Notes: generated by a model from the letters alone, not told the origin. 64,000 nt of DNA from Tridacna crocea (GCA_943736015.1 OX031073.1:23463210-23527209); one strand, 5' to 3'. Positions 11,617-22,726 are shown, counted from the stretch's first letter. Program-made: numbers and translations.

Positions 11617-12621
11617 CTCAAAGGAAGTATTATCATTCCCTAAAAAATACGTTAAAAACAACTAAATTTGAATTTTTCTATCGGTTTGAGTTTCATTTCA
11701 CCCATTAAGCAGGAAAGGGGGTAAATAAAATACTTAGAAGATAAAAGGAAAAAGGTTTTAAAGTTGACATCTTGAATTTATATTTCCAACATGAACTTTG
11801 GTACGATTTCTCCAGAGAATTGGTTCCCAATCAAATTGGGGTGATAACTCAAGGGGGCGAATACTTACACCAAGAAATCCACTTACAGTTTTTGTAGTCC
11901 GCTATTAGAGCTTGATAAACAATTCCATTAAATCTCGTCTATGTCCTGTCTCCTTCCATCGGTGTTTGCAACAGCCAAGCATTTTCTTGGGTCCAAATCG
12001 TCAGGAAATGTATTCGAAAGTTCTGTTTCTTTGCTACGACAGGACCCGCTTCGAGTTTGAACACATGGTAAATGTCGGAAATTGCCGAAACTTTCCGAGG
12101 TAATTTCTTTAATTTCATTTGGAAAGGAATGCCGTGAAAATGTGAATTAATACGAGATTTCTATCGAAAAAAATGATACAAACACTAAGAGAAGTTTAAC
12201 AGGTGCAAAATATGATCTGTTTGAAACGGTTACCCGCATATTGGCTAAAAACAATATCCGGTGTAATGTTCGTCATCTATTTACGTCGTCCAAGAGTCAC
12301 GGAGATGAGTGATGTAAAACATCGAAAGGTCTTGCTACAATGTGTAAAAAGGCGATTTATCAGAAGAAAAATTTCAACGTCTGTAAGCATTTGCTTTGGC
12401 CGACACATGGTATTACTTTCATAAATCTTTGTATGGCGAACACGGGTAAAATGGTAGGAATACATTCGTCCCTATTTTCGTTTGCGTTCATTTTTTTGCT
12501 AATCCATTCCATTCGCAGTATCTTTTACTTGCTCACGAGTGACCCGGCACCCTACTAAACTTGGCTGGCACCCATTCTTAATCAATGATTATGAAATATA
12601 AATACTTAAGCAAAATATCCT
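11617..12621. other. Intronic stretch free of HP225
   Basis: No recognised repeat. Several overlapping open frames of 60-73 codons occur on both strands, with occasional donor-like sites (GAGgtaatt near 12101, ctgtaagc near 12381). None shows family features, so nothing is called. Confidence 0.35.
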
Positions 12622-12850
12622 TTAACTCATTACCACACGAGAAAATTTTAGACTTGTCCAAATTGAAAGCATTTGCAGACGAAAAAATAAAGGTGACTGA
12701 AAAATAGAAATTTGTTCTGAAAAAGGTAGAAAACACTGTGGGAAAAGGAGAAAATGCTGGTTACCAGCATTTTCTCCTTTTCCCACAGTGTTTTCAAAAG
12801 GCTTCTTTCTCAGGGGCGTCAAAAGTAGGGATTGAGTGGTAATGGGTTAA
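12622..12850 (-). mobile_element. HP225-A1 full copy, 229 bp
   Basis: TTAA at both ends. The stem is AAAACACTGTGGG paired with CCCACAGTGTTTT, a matched two-sided variant. Confidence 0.95.
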
Positions 12851-13185
12851 AATGTCAAAAAGTTTTATTTCACTTCCGAAATGTTACATTTTTCCGTCAA
12901 GAATTAGTGATTTTTGCTGGAAAATAAGCAAAATCCTTGTTGGTCAATCAAATTCAGGCTTCCAAGAGCCTCTTGTTCTTCACAACACTTAATCCAGGAC
13001 ACAAAGCTAAGCTTTATTGTGGCAGTTTTTTAATTTTATTGAAGACTAATACCAATTTGCTACTTCTCAACTCGTGAATTATGGAATCAAAATCACAATC
13101 AACTGCAAAGGCATTATGCACTGTTATGTCAGGATCTACATGTAGGAAAAAAAAAATTGGTATGCTTACATCACATGATTCAAAT

Positions 13186-13860
13186 GCTGGGATTTGTAAC
13201 CTTAAGATAGAAAACATTGTTGGAAATTGAGAAAACACCTGTATACAGCAATTTCTTCTTTTCTGCTTTTGTCTTTTACTGCTCAAGCGGAGCTTTTAGT
13301 CCTGATCACCCGGTGTCCGTCATGCGTCGTCAACAATTCTTTAAACATCAACTCCTCCTAAACCACTGGGCCAATTTGGACCAAACTTGGCTGGAATGTT
13401 CCTTGGGAGGTCCTCTTTAAAAAATGTTCACAAAATTTGATGCCATCAAAAACTGTGGTTGCCATGGCAACCAAATGGAATTTTCTACAAATTTTTTTTA
13501 AAGATCTTCTCTAAAACCGCAATACAGATTTTGAAATAATTTCTCCGAGATATTCCTTGGGTAACCCGTTCCAAAAAGTGTTCGTGAAATTTTGATGCAT
13601 CATGAAACGTGGCTCTGGTGAATAGGGGCTACTTGCACTATACAGAAATGGAGGAATTCTTAAAAATTATTGTTCTCTGAAACCATGTGTCAGATTTTGA
13701 AATAATTTTAAAGAGATGTTCCTTTTTATGTCTAGAAGGTGAAAATTATAGTATGAAGAGGAGAAAAAACTTGGTATTGGCATTTTTCCCTTTTCTAATG
13801 TTTGCAAAAGCCTAGTTCCTCAGGGTCAGTAAAAGTTCTGAGTCTTTTAAGTATTAAGTG
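13186..13860 (-). mobile_element. Decayed HP225-A copy flanking a GCTCACC-type element
   Basis: ATAGAAAACATTGTTGG at 13208 and GTTTGCAAAAGCC...CAGGGTCAGTAAAAG near 13800 look like two sides of one copy, with the repeat 13276-13735 between them. The join is inferred. Confidence 0.4.
13276..13735 (+). mobile_element. GCTCACC-type element, truncated
   Basis: GCTCAAGCGGAGCTTTTAG, CGTCGTCAACAATTCTTTAA and ATGGCTCTGGTGAAT-like blocks match 53645-54630, with fewer internal units. Confidence 0.75.
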
Positions 13861-13989
13861 TCCAAAAATCAGCTGTGTATTAAATATGAATACAGAAATT
13901 TTTGTAAAATATTTAAAGAATAATTATATAGGATTCATTCATTTATGTAAAACCACCCTTGGTTAATAACACAACTTTCTTAAAACAAT

Positions 13990-14320
13990 TGGCCAACTAC
14001 TTTAGAAATTCATGAATTATTCTTGAAAGGTTGTCCATTTCAGGTTGATGTTAATTTGAAAACTAGTAATTCATGATTCTTGAACTTTTAAGGAACACAT
14101 TTATTCATGAAATATTCAAAAAAAATCCCTGTGATACTATCATGAATACTTCATGAACATTTGGAACTCTTCAATAATTCTTGACCACTTCATGAAGTGG
14201 ATAGTGACATACTTCATGAATAAAACTTCATGAATATGACCTCAAGCATTGATTAAGAATTGTTCATGAAGTATTCTTAAAGGAGTGAAAAATTCTTGAT
14301 TTCATGCATTTTGTTTCGCA
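13990..14320. repeat. Second TTCATGAA-rich block
   Basis: Many ATTCATGAA/TTCATGAAGT motifs in both orientations; no clean unit length. Confidence 0.6.
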
Positions 14321-14333
14321 GGGGTTATAACAC

Positions 14334-14565
14334 TTAACCCATTACCACACAATCCCTACTTTTGACGACCCTGAGAAAGAAGCCTGTAGAAAACATTGTG
14401 GGGGGAAAAGGAGAAAATTTAGATAACCAGCATTTTTTCCTTTTCCCACAATATTTTCTACACTTCCCAGAACAAATTTCAGTTGTTGATTAATATTTAT
14501 GTTGTCGTCTGCAAATGCTTTCAGTTTGGACTAGTCCAAATTTTTGTCATTTGGTAAAGAGTTAA
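14334..14565 (+). mobile_element. HP225-A1/A2 copy
   Basis: TTAA to TTAA. The left arm is A1 (CCCTACTTTTGACG) and the right arm closer to A2 (GTTGATTAATATTTATG). The stem centre is altered. Confidence 0.88.
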
Positions 14566-14795
14566 TGCTGTGCTATCCCACAACATGTGGTTTTAGCGGC
14601 CTTGGAGAAGAATTTTTCAAAAAAACATTGTGGGAAAAAGAGAAAATGGTGGTAACCAGCATTTTCTCCTTTTTCCACAATGTTTTCTACTCTGTCTGAA
14701 AGGAATGCCAACATTTGAGAAACATTTATTTGTCCTTGTAAAATGGTTTCAATTTAGAAAATTCCACGATTTTGTCATCTGTGTCAGTAAGTCTT
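14566..14795 (+). mobile_element. Diverged HP225-A3-like copy
   Basis: ACATTGTGGGAAAAAGAG with the GGTAACCAGC centre is intact; both arms are heavily changed and the ends are lost. Confidence 0.6.
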
Positions 14796-14842
14796 GAATT
14801 TTAAGGTTGGTTTGACAAGGATGTATTACAAAGTAGCAGATA

Positions 14843-14898
14843 GTGTAGGTCTGAGATCAGACTGCTGTGTCTTGTGCAGTTCAGTCTTGATTTGCATT
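14843..14898. mobile_element. GATCAGACTGCA palindrome element
   Basis: GAGATCAGACTGCTG and GTGCAGTTCAGTCTTGATT form the inverted pair. Confidence 0.5.
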
Positions 14899-15270
14899 TT
14901 CTGAAAAGCCAAAGAGCTGTGATAAGGGCTGTGAAACTTGGCAATATTCTGCCATGCCTTTTCTTGATCAATTCTTGCAAAACCCTCCTTGAAGGAGGCA
15001 AAACAACCTTCTTATTACAGTATTATCCTATGAAATCCCTGATGAAAAAAGGCTTTGAAAAGATTGCGAAAGTTACCACTATCCTGCCAGTCAAACATGG
15101 CGCCTTTCTAATGATCAGGGAATACAAGAAGATACTGGTAACCAGCCTTTTCTAGTCCTGACTTTACCTTTTATACATGTTTAAAAGAATCTAAAGCATA
15201 GTACCTATGTTAACCAGCAATTTATCCATTTTCCACTTCGATTAAATAAACTTGATACACCTAGCGTCAT

Positions 15271-15499
15271 TTAACCCATTACCAAACAATCCCTACTTTT
15301 GACGCCCTTGAGAAAGAAAGCTTTAGAAAGCATTGTTGGCAAAGGAGAAAATGCTGGTAACCAGCATTTTCTCCTTTTCCCACAATGCTTTCTACCACTC
15401 ACAAAACAAATTTCAAATTTTCAGTCTCTTTTATTTTGTTGCCTGCAAATGCTTTCAATTTGGGCAAGCCTAAAATATTGTCGTTTGGTAATGAGTTAA
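15271..15499 (+). mobile_element. HP225-A1 full copy, 229 bp
   Basis: TTAACCCATTACCAAACAAT start and GTCGTTTGGTAATGAGTTAA end, with an intact stem. Confidence 0.95.
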
Positions 15500-15589
15500 A
15501 CATGAGGAATGTAAGCAGACACCTTGGTACAGTAAATGTTATGCACACAATCATGACTGCATTTTCACAACCTTAAGGTAGATGGGCTT

Positions 15590-15732
15590 TAAAATGCAAG
15601 CATTGAGGGAAAAGGAGAAAAAGGTGGTTCTTTAATTGGGTAGACCAGCATTTTCTCCTTTTCCTGCAATGTTTTAGTGGCATTCTCTTTCAGCGTTGTT
15701 AGACGTCAGGATTGTGTTGTAAAGGATAAAAG
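15590..15732 (-). mobile_element. HP225-A fragment
   Basis: The stem core is split by an extra CTTTAATTGGGTAG between GGTGGTT and ACCAGC, then CAGCGTTGTTAGACGTCAGG. Confidence 0.5.
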
Positions 15733-15869
15733 TAAGTGTTTGATTGTATTTTTGCTCAGTTTTTGTAAAACGATACATAGGGCTAGGTTCAAAAGGTAAA
15801 ATAGCGGCACCCAAAAGAAAATGGTCTTGAATCACGCAACTGCTATCAATTAGATTATTTTACTTTCTT

Positions 15870-16159
15870 TTAACTCTTTAGTTACCAAATGACAAATTTT
15901 TGGACTGGTCCAAATTGAAAGCACTTGCAGACAAAAAAATAAATGTAGCCAAAAATTGAAATTTTTTCCCTGGAGCAGGGTAAGAAAACATTGTGGGAAA
16001 AGGAGAAAATGCTGGTAACCAGCATTTTCTCCTTTTCCCAAAATGCTTTCTGCTCCCTTCAATACAAATTTAAGATTTTCAGTCACTTCTATTTTGACGT
16101 CTGCAAATGCTTTCAATATGGGCCAGTCTACAATTTTGTCTTTTGGTTAGAAGAGTTAA
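15870..16159. mobile_element. HP225-A copy with two right arms (R/R), 290 bp
   Basis: Starts TTAACTCTTTAGTTACCAAA and ends GGTTAGAAGAGTTAA. Both arms carry the GGACTGGTCCAAATTGAAAG type in inverse order, so the whole unit is a long imperfect palindrome. Confidence 0.88.
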
Positions 16160-16285
16160 GTGACCCTTACTTTCCAAAGAGAGAATTTTGAATTTGTTGA
16201 AGAGGTGTTGAAGTGGAAGAAAAGAGAAATTAATGCAAAGGTTACAGTAAAATTACAGGGGATGAGGGGGATAATTTTCTCCTTA

Positions 16286-16512
16286 TTAACTCTACCACAC
16301 AGTCCCGACTTTTGACGACCCTGAGAAAAAAGCCTTTTGAAAACATTGTAGGATAAGGAGAAAATGCTGGTAACCAGCATTTTCTCCTTTTCCCACAATG
16401 TTTTCTACCCGTCCCATGACAATTTTCAATGTTTGAGCCATACTTAGGTTGTCGTCTGCAAATGCTTTCAATTTAGACTGGTCTACAATTTTGTCATTTG
16501 GTAATGAAATAA
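16286..16512 (+). mobile_element. HP225-A2 copy
   Basis: TTAACTCTACCACACAGTCC start; the right end is eroded (GGTAATGAAATAA). Confidence 0.85.
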
Positions 16513-16769
16513 AAAACGTCGGATGGTGTAATGCTTGTTTGTAAATAGTGATTCTTTAACGCCTACGTAATGTGATTATGTTTAAGTGGCCAAGATAGGG
16601 TAACCACGGAAAATGCATTTTGATGAAAAACAGTGAATTCTTATCTTTTTCCCTTCCCATGGTTTCTGTATTTTTCTACTGTTACATCGTAACGTAACGG
16701 TGTTATAGATATAGCTTCTTAACCCATTGGCACACGACCTTGAGTTTTACGAGTAATGACCTTGAGGTC

Positions 16770-16925
16770 ATTGAGAAAAGCAATCAGTGACTTTGGAAAG
16801 AAATTTGTGTTAGTACTGGTAGTGAGAAAGCCAGGAAACACATGTGTGTCGCTGACTGCCATAATATATATGAACCTAGCTGTCAAAGTGGTGTTAAACC
16901 CCAACACAACCAACCAACCAATTAA
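16770..16925 (+). mobile_element. SINE tail, CCCCAACACAACC type
   Basis: GACTTTGGAAAGAAATTTGT...AGAAAGCCAGGAAACACATG...GTGGTGTTAAACCCCAACAC matches the body and tail of the SINE at 24402. The tRNA head is missing. Confidence 0.65.
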
Positions 16926-17476
16926 TGACTAAAATGAAATTTTCAATTGGCTATAAATAAAAGAATATTGTTGCTTCAAAGTTATGTATTGGGGAATTAT
17001 ATCCATTGTCTGCACATGTCATATTCTTCGAAGATTCGACTGTCTTATATGACGCATCACTAGCCCCGAAAGCGGGCTGACTGTAATATTACGCTTTGTA
17101 ATGAGTAGCAATGTAGAAAATAGCTTTTATCATTACTTTTGACGAGAAATGAGACCTGCTTTAGCTCCAGAGTTCTCTTAACTGCAGATCATAGCTGAGT
17201 GAATTGCAAGAGGTAACATTTTATTGAGTAAACGTTTATTTTAGTTTGAAATTCAAAGTAACGGTTGTCGCATAGGAAAGTGGGTCGGTTCTGTACCCAG
17301 GATGCCCAAATTAGATAGATGAGTATTTATAGAATGCCATCTAGGGAAATAATGATCAAAGTGGTGTTAAACCCCAACACAACCAACCAACCAATTAATA
17401 ACTAAAATGAAATTTTCAATTGCATATAAATAAAAGAATATTGCTTCTTCAAAGTTATGTATTGGGGAATAATATC
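16885..17476 (+). repeat. Local direct duplication of about 115 bp
   Basis: The SINE tail plus following DNA (16885-17002) recurs at 17359-17476 with a few changes, sharing GTGGTGTTAAACCCCAACAC and GTTATGTATTGGGGAAT. Confidence 0.75.
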
Positions 17477-17481
17477 TTCTT

Positions 17482-17562
17482 GTCAAACAGTGTAGATTGA
17501 AGATCAGAGTGCACTGACCTAGACTGTCCATAAAAGGTCAGTGAGTCGCGCTTAGTAGCCAA
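17482..17562. mobile_element. GATCAGACTGCA element, partial
   Basis: ACAGTGTAGATTGAAGATCA then AAAAGGTCAGTGAGTCGCGC and CCAAAGGGTT; the inner palindrome is eroded. Confidence 0.55.
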
Positions 17563-17721
17563 AGGGTTGGAATGAAGGTCACATGAGAAAAAAAGGATTC
17601 AGGGTTGGACTGTGAGAAAAAAACATACATCACCTTCAAAAGACCCTGGCTGTCATTATAAAGCTTTTAACTTTTTGTGCAAGTCATTGATAAAGTATGA
17701 TCTTCAGATAAATATTATTTT

Positions 17722-17854
17722 TTAACCTTTTACCATGTGAACCTTCACTATAGTTACCCTAAAAAAGAAAGCTTTTGAAAACATTGTGTAAAAAGGAGAA
17801 AATGCTGGTAACCAGCATTTTCTCCTTTTCACACAATTGTTTTCAACCCTTTAA
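17722..17854 (+). mobile_element. HP225-A left part, truncated
   Basis: Left arm and stem only (…ACACAATTGTTTTCAACCC), then the next copy's TTAA. Confidence 0.7.
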
Positions 17855-18079
17855 CCCATTACCACTCAATCCCTACTTTTGACGCCCCTGAGAAAGAAGC
17901 CTTTTGAAAACACTGTGGGAAAAGGAGAAAATGCTGGTAACCAGCATTTTCTCCTTTTCCCACAGTGTTTTCTACCCTTTCCAGAACAAATTTCTATTTT
18001 TCAGTCACCTTTATTTTGTCGTCTGCAAATGCTTTCAATTTGGACCAGTCCAAAATTATCTCGTGTGGTAATGAGTTAA
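17851..18079 (+). mobile_element. HP225-A1 full copy, reference example of the family
   Basis: A non-autonomous DNA element with no coding gene of its own. Order: TTAA; terminus CCCATTACCACTCAATCCC; left arm with GAGAAAGAAGCC; 65-bp palindrome (17907-17971) with 32-bp arms AAAACACTGTGGGAAAAGG... and one unpaired centre base in GGT-A-ACC; right arm with TTTTCAGTCACC and GTCGTCTGCAAATGCTTTC; terminus GTGTGGTAATGAG; TTAA. The outer 13 bp are inverted repeats. TTAA targets and CCY ends are known from piggyBac transposons, so mobilisation by such a transposase is inferred. A denatured or transcribed copy would fold into a very stable hairpin. Confidence 0.97.
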
Positions 18080-18220
18080 GAACAAAATATTGTAATATGA
18101 AAAACATTATGAAATTTTGTCTGTAATAATATTTGACGATTTTTAAAATTTTGCATTTTGGTAAAGGTCTAAGTCTTAGCTTGTAAAGGAGGACAATAAT
18201 ATGCTTTGATTTGGGAACAA

Positions 18221-18270
18221 TGTAGATTGAGATTAGACTGCGCAGATTTTGCAGTCTGATTGTTGATAAA
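18221..18270. mobile_element. GATCAGACTGCA palindrome element
   Basis: GTAGATTGAGATTAGACTGC faces GCAGTCTGATTGTTGAT. Confidence 0.55.
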
Positions 18271-18336
18271 TATTCTTCTTTACTATTAGAGATATTTTCT
18301 TGTTAAAATAGCCTTGAGGTTCATATTAAGTTGAGT

Positions 18337-18475
18337 AACCAGCATTTTCTCCTTTTCTCACAATGTTTTCCATACTTCCCAAAACAGATTTCAATTTTTT
18401 TATTTACATTCATTTTGTAGTCTACAAGTACTTTGAATTCAGAACAGTCTAAGATTTTGTTATGTAAAGAGTTAA
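18337..18475 (+). mobile_element. HP225-A2 right half
   Basis: Begins at the stem centre (GTAACCAGC) and runs to AAAGAGTTAA. Confidence 0.75.
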
Positions 18476-18700
18476 CCCATTACCACACAATCCCTACTTT
18501 TGACGCCCCTGAGAAAGAAGCCTTTTGAAAACACTATGGGAAAAGGAGAAAATGCTGGTAATCAGCATTTTCTACTTTTCCCATAGTGTTTTCTACCCTT
18601 CATTGAACAAATTTCTATTTTTCAGTCACCTTTATTTTGTCGTCTGCAAATGCTTTCAATTTGGACCAGTCTGAAATTTTCTTGTGTGGTGAAGGGTTCA
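18472..18700 (+). mobile_element. HP225-A1 full copy, 229 bp
   Basis: The stem carries a matched double change: ACACTATGGG on the left and CCCATAGTGT on the right. The right end has decayed to TTCA. Confidence 0.93.
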
Positions 18701-19276
18701 TCGAATCCCACACTGTACTTTATAGAGTGATTCATATTCAGTGTTTCAGTATATTGACCTAATACGTAGGAGTTTCAACTCTTTTGCCCATAATACGCGT
18801 AAATTTACATTTGACAACATTTTTTTCAATAACTAAGTTAAATACAACAATTTCCCATTGAATTGAGAGGAATTTACATCATCATTTAGAATAAAATAGC
18901 AGCTGGGTAGACTGTTTGCATTCAAAATCTTCTCTTTTAAAAGTTTGATTTTTATCTGAAGTTATGTGTGCAGTGTGCAAGTTTTATGTTTTTGGGCAAT
19001 TGAAGGAAGAAACTTGAAAATGTTTTGCTTCAGTAGGTTTGAAATGCCCCCTCGATAGTTGTATGCCAAATTAAACAAATATCATAGGAAGAGATTGTAC
19101 CCCGGGTCTGCTATGAAAGAAAAAATAAGAACTTTATTTGATTTGGCTACTGAAATATTTTGTATGTGGTTTTTCAGGGTTTATATTTCTTACAGATAGA
19201 TGGTAGATCTGTAATTGCTGTTTACTCGAAAAAAAAATTGGACTTGTTCGAAAAAATAATTTGGACTTGTTCTAAT
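18701..19276. other. Intronic stretch, nothing recognised
   Basis: AT-rich single-copy-looking DNA with no repeat or exon signal found. Confidence 0.4.
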
Positions 19277-19498
19277 TTAACTCTTTACCACACAATCCCG
19301 ACTTTTAATGACCCTGAGAGAAAAAGCCATTGAAAACACTGTAGGAAAAGGAGAAAATGCTGTTAACCAGCATTTTCTCCTTTTCCCACAATGTTTTCTA
19401 CCCTTCCCAACTCAAATTTCAATTTTTGGATCATAGTTATTCTGTCATCTGCAAATGCTTTCAATTTGAAGAAGTATGTAATTTTGTTGTTTGGATAA
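19277..19498 (+). mobile_element. HP225-A2 copy
   Basis: TTAACTCTTTACCACACAAT start; the right end runs into the next copy through a decayed ATAA. Confidence 0.88.
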
Positions 19499-19682
19499 CC
19501 CTTTACCCGACAATCCCTGGTTTTTACGGCCCTGAGAGAGAAGCCTTTTGAAAACATTGTGGGAAAAGGAGAAAATGCTGATAGCCAGCATTTTCTCCTT
19601 TCCCCACAATGTTTTTTTCCCTGCTGGAAACAAATTTTGCTTTCTGAGTAACATTAATTTTGCCCTCTTGCTTTCAATTGTC
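19495..19682 (+). mobile_element. HP225-A3 copy, 3' truncated
   Basis: AATCCCTGGTTTTTACGGCC left arm; breaks off in the right arm after CTTGCTTTCAATTG. Confidence 0.82.
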
Positions 19683-19997
19683 ATAGCCTCGCTGGGAGTT
19701 GCGACCTTATACAACCTGTTGTCGCTCCGTTAACGACCTCACGCTTTCACCCCCCTTTCGCTCCTCTCCCTGGGTGCCATACTGTAGATGACTAAAGAAT
19801 TTATTGTACCTACACCAGGAGGTCTTCAAATGCGAAATGATGATATGATATATGATGACTGTAGGATTAAGGTCCTTCTGTGCTTGAAGGATATATGGGA
19901 TGGACCATTAGAGAAAAAGAATGGGATACAAGGAAATCTGTGTACAAGCCCCGAGCTCTTCTGTGAATAGATCTCCTTGGTTCCTTAATGTGCCTGG

Positions 19998-20160
19998 TGT
20001 AAAGCTCTGATACAAGCAAGGCTACTTCTGGGTTCCAAACCAGTTCATCTCTAGTTGGATGGGAAACACAAGGTGTCTCAGAAAAGTCCTGGTTGGGCCA
20101 GGTATTGAACCTTTGGTGTCGGAATTGAAAGTCTGGCATTTTACCACTGCACTAACGGTC
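19998..20160 (-). mobile_element. tRNA-derived SINE
   Basis: On the minus strand, GTGCAGTGGTAAAATGCCAG and AGGTTCAATACC are A- and B-box-like, followed by CAGGACTTTTCTGAGACACC. Confidence 0.55.
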
Positions 20161-20233
20161 CATTCTGAAATGATGGTAGCCGAGATTGACACTCTTTTAT
20201 ATAGTAGACACTCTTTTATATAGTCCTCCAAAA

Positions 20234-20365
20234 GCACAAAAGGAGCGCCATTATATCACTACTTAATCATAATGGAGCGCTATCCTATTGCCACTTGATT
20301 GTAACAGAGCACTATCATATCGCCACTTGACTGTATTGGAGCGCGATCATATCACCACATAATTA
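20234..20365. repeat. 32-bp tandem repeat, about four units
   Basis: GGAGCGCTATCATATCGCCA recurs every 32 bp with substitutions. Related GGACGCTATTGG pieces continue to about 20415. Confidence 0.7.
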
Positions 20366-21055
20366 ATAGCAATTGATTGCTACTGTATCTCTATTGGACG
20401 CTATTGGATCACATAGGAGCACAACGACCGGCATACTTGGGGAACATTTGTGCTCTTGAGCGATCCAGTAATGCTCCATTTACGCTGTTTACGTTCAAGT
20501 TGCATTTTGATAGTGATTTAAGCAATTAAGTAGCGATGCGATGGCGTCCTGAACAGATAGCCACGGATCTTAATTTATGCAAAGTAGAATGATGGCGATC
20601 TTGGCAATCCGTTAAAGATCTGTTAAAGTTCTTGGCGTTCATTGGCGCTATGCATGGCAATCAACGGCGCCTAGTGGAATGGTGGATTTAAGTTTAAATA
20701 TTTTGAAATAGGCTTTTATGCATTATAGTATGTTTAAGTTATAATATAGTGGGTAACAAAAAGGTTGTTTTGATACAAAATAAGGAGATAATTTGACAGC
20801 AATATTGCGTGACTGAGAGTGACAACCGTCTAATACCAACCTAATTGTATCTAAAGGGACTACTTTCTTTGATCTAGACAAACTTTTAAATATTTTATCA
20901 TACCCATTTCTTTACAAGGATGACAGTTTATATTGCCTTTGTAGATGAATAAAACTATTACACACATTTTGTATAGAATTCTTTCAAAGCCACTGGCTGC
21001 TTTCCAACATTGTCCATACAATGAACTGTTTGAATCCTTTGGCAAAAACAGTATC
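20366..21055. other. Intronic stretch with short repeat traces
   Basis: No gene seen. It contains the 30-bp segment GTTGTTTTGATACAAAATAA... (20764-20793) that recurs inside the HP225 copy at 21386. Confidence 0.4.
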
Positions 21056-21267
21056 ATAAACCCTTCGTATAGTCCCAAGAAAGAAGACTTGTGGAAACAT
21101 CATGGGAAAAGGAGAAAATGCTGGTAACCAGCATTTTCTCCTTTTCCCACAATATTTTCTACCCTTCCCAAAACAAATTTCAATTTTTGATTCACTTTAA
21201 TTTTGTTGTCTGCAAAATGCTTCCAGTTTGGACTAGTCTAAAAATACGTTGTTTGTAAAAGAATTAA
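21056..21267 (+). mobile_element. HP225-A2 copy
   Basis: Intact stem core and right arm; left terminus eroded; ends GAATTAA. Confidence 0.8.
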
Positions 21268-21279
21268 CGAAGAAAAGAA

Positions 21280-21385
21280 AGTTGTCAAGTTGGGGACTCG
21301 AACCACCCACTCTAGGATTTCAAACCCAGTTCACTATATGCACTGAGCCTTCCCGCTTGGACGCAGCTTTCCTGTGTATTTCCTT
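21280..21385 (-). mobile_element. tRNA-derived SINE head
   Basis: GGGGACTCGAACCACCCACT reads on the minus strand as a B-box region, with CACTGAGCCTTCCCGC as A-box side. It abuts the next HP225 TTAA. Confidence 0.5.
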
Positions 21386-21648
21386 TTAACCCATTTACAA
21401 AACAACAAAATGTTGTTTTGATACAAAATAAGGAGATAATTGGTCTAAATGGAAAGTTGTTGCAGATGACAAAATAAATATGACTGAAAACCTGAAATTT
21501 GTACTTTATAAATGATAGAAAACATCGTTGAATAAGAAAAACATAATGGTTACCAGCATTTTCTTCTTTTTCCACAATGTTTTCAAAAGCTTTCTTTCTC
21601 ATGATCGTTGAAAGTTGGGATTGACCAGGTTTTTAAGAATGGTAAAGA
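21386..21648 (-). mobile_element. HP225-A copy with 30-bp filler
   Basis: After TTAACCCATTTACAAAACAA the right arm is interrupted at 21412-21441 by a segment identical to 20764-20793, then resumes at TTGGTCTAAATGG. The 3' end is blurred. Confidence 0.75.
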
Positions 21649-21701
21649 TCAAGATCAGACTGCCCCAAATGTGCAGTCTGATCTTGATCTGTACTATGAT
21701 C
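21649..21701. mobile_element. GATCAGACTGCA palindrome element
   Basis: GATCAAGATCAGACTGCCCC and TGTGCAGTCTGATCTTGATC. Confidence 0.7.
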
Positions 21702-21842
21702 ATAACTAGATAGGCCTATAAATTTAGATACTTCCCGAGTTTCAGTATATTGTATGTAAGGGAGTTGATTTATTTTGGGCCGAAAGAGTTTATGTATGAA
21801 GTACAAGTAATTCTTTAGACTTGCATAGAATTAATGATATAA

Positions 21843-22071
21843 TTAACCCTTTACTCCATAGATACTCATTTCTTCACATTGCTTGTAGGAGCCTTTGAAA
21901 AACATTGTGGCAAAAGGTGAAATTGCTCGTGACGAGCAATTTCACCTTTTGCCACAATGTTTTCTACACTATCAAAAGGTGTCATATACACATAAGAAAC
22001 AGCTTCATCCTTGCTGTTATTTAGAGTCAGTTTGAGATACCTTAGAAATGCCTTATGAGGTAAAGGGTTAA
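21843..22071 (+). mobile_element. HP225-B full copy, 229 bp
   Basis: TTAA both ends; the stem is AAACATTGTGGCAAAAGGTG against CACCTTTTGCCACAATG, tip TTGCTCGTGACGAGCAA. Confidence 0.96.
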
Positions 22072-22175
22072 CCAAACATTTTCATTTGTGATGAAATTAG
22101 CATATTTATGGACTGTAGAAAACATAAATGGTGGAGAATAGAGATTTTTATATGGTAAATGCTCTTTCCACCTCA

Positions 22176-22303
22176 CAGAACCCCTCACCAAATAATACAG
22201 ACTTTAAACAACCGTAAGAAAGGAAGCTTTTGAAAACATTTTGGGAAATGCTTATGACCAGTATTTTCTCTTCTTTTCCCAATGTTTTCAAAAAACTTCT
22301 TAA
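22176..22303 (+). mobile_element. HP225-A left part, truncated
   Basis: CCCCTCACCAAATAATAC left arm and a decayed stem; stops at the TTAA of the next copy. Confidence 0.65.
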
Positions 22304-22528
22304 CCCTTCACCACACAATCCCGACTTTTCATGACCCTGAGAAAGAAGCCTTCTGAAAACATTGAGGGAAAAGAAGAGAATGCTGGTAACTAGCATTCTC
22401 TCCTTTTCCCACAATGTTTTCTTCCCTTCCCAAAGGAAATTTTAATATTAAAATCTCTTTTATTTAGTCGTCTGCAAATGCTTTCAATTTGGACCAGTCT
22501 AAAATTTTGTCGTTGGGTACAGAGTTAA
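22300..22528 (+). mobile_element. HP225-A2 full copy, 229 bp
   Basis: TTAA both ends; stem slightly mismatched (GAGGGAAAAG). Confidence 0.92.
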
Positions 22529-22726
22529 TTGGATATATGTTGATAGACTGTATGGTGTTTAAAATTGTTTTCAACATTCTTTCAATGAAATTGTGCCAGA
22601 CAGTGTACCTACCCATGCTTTTCCAGAGGTTCTGTTCTTTGCACAGTATTCTTCTCAAGCCAATGGCTCAGGTTTCCTACATATATCATAGAAACAGTGA
22701 TCAATGGCTTAAGAAGAATTAATCCT

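Noticed and set aside
12040-12103. Possible alternative first exon ending GAG/gtaatt.
   Set aside because: No ATG-linked conserved peptide, phase cannot be tested, and the signal is no stronger than chance in 1 kb.
15299-15499. A 66-codon frame beginning TPLRKK and containing GKGENAGNQHFLLFPQC recurs in at least nine A1 copies (for example 12622, 15299, 17879, 29425, 33729, 42289, 53051), always ending at the TAA of the target site.
   Set aside because: The apparent start is TTG, not ATG, the frame runs through the palindrome, and shared descent explains its openness. A synonymous versus nonsynonymous test over genomic copies would be needed to revive it.
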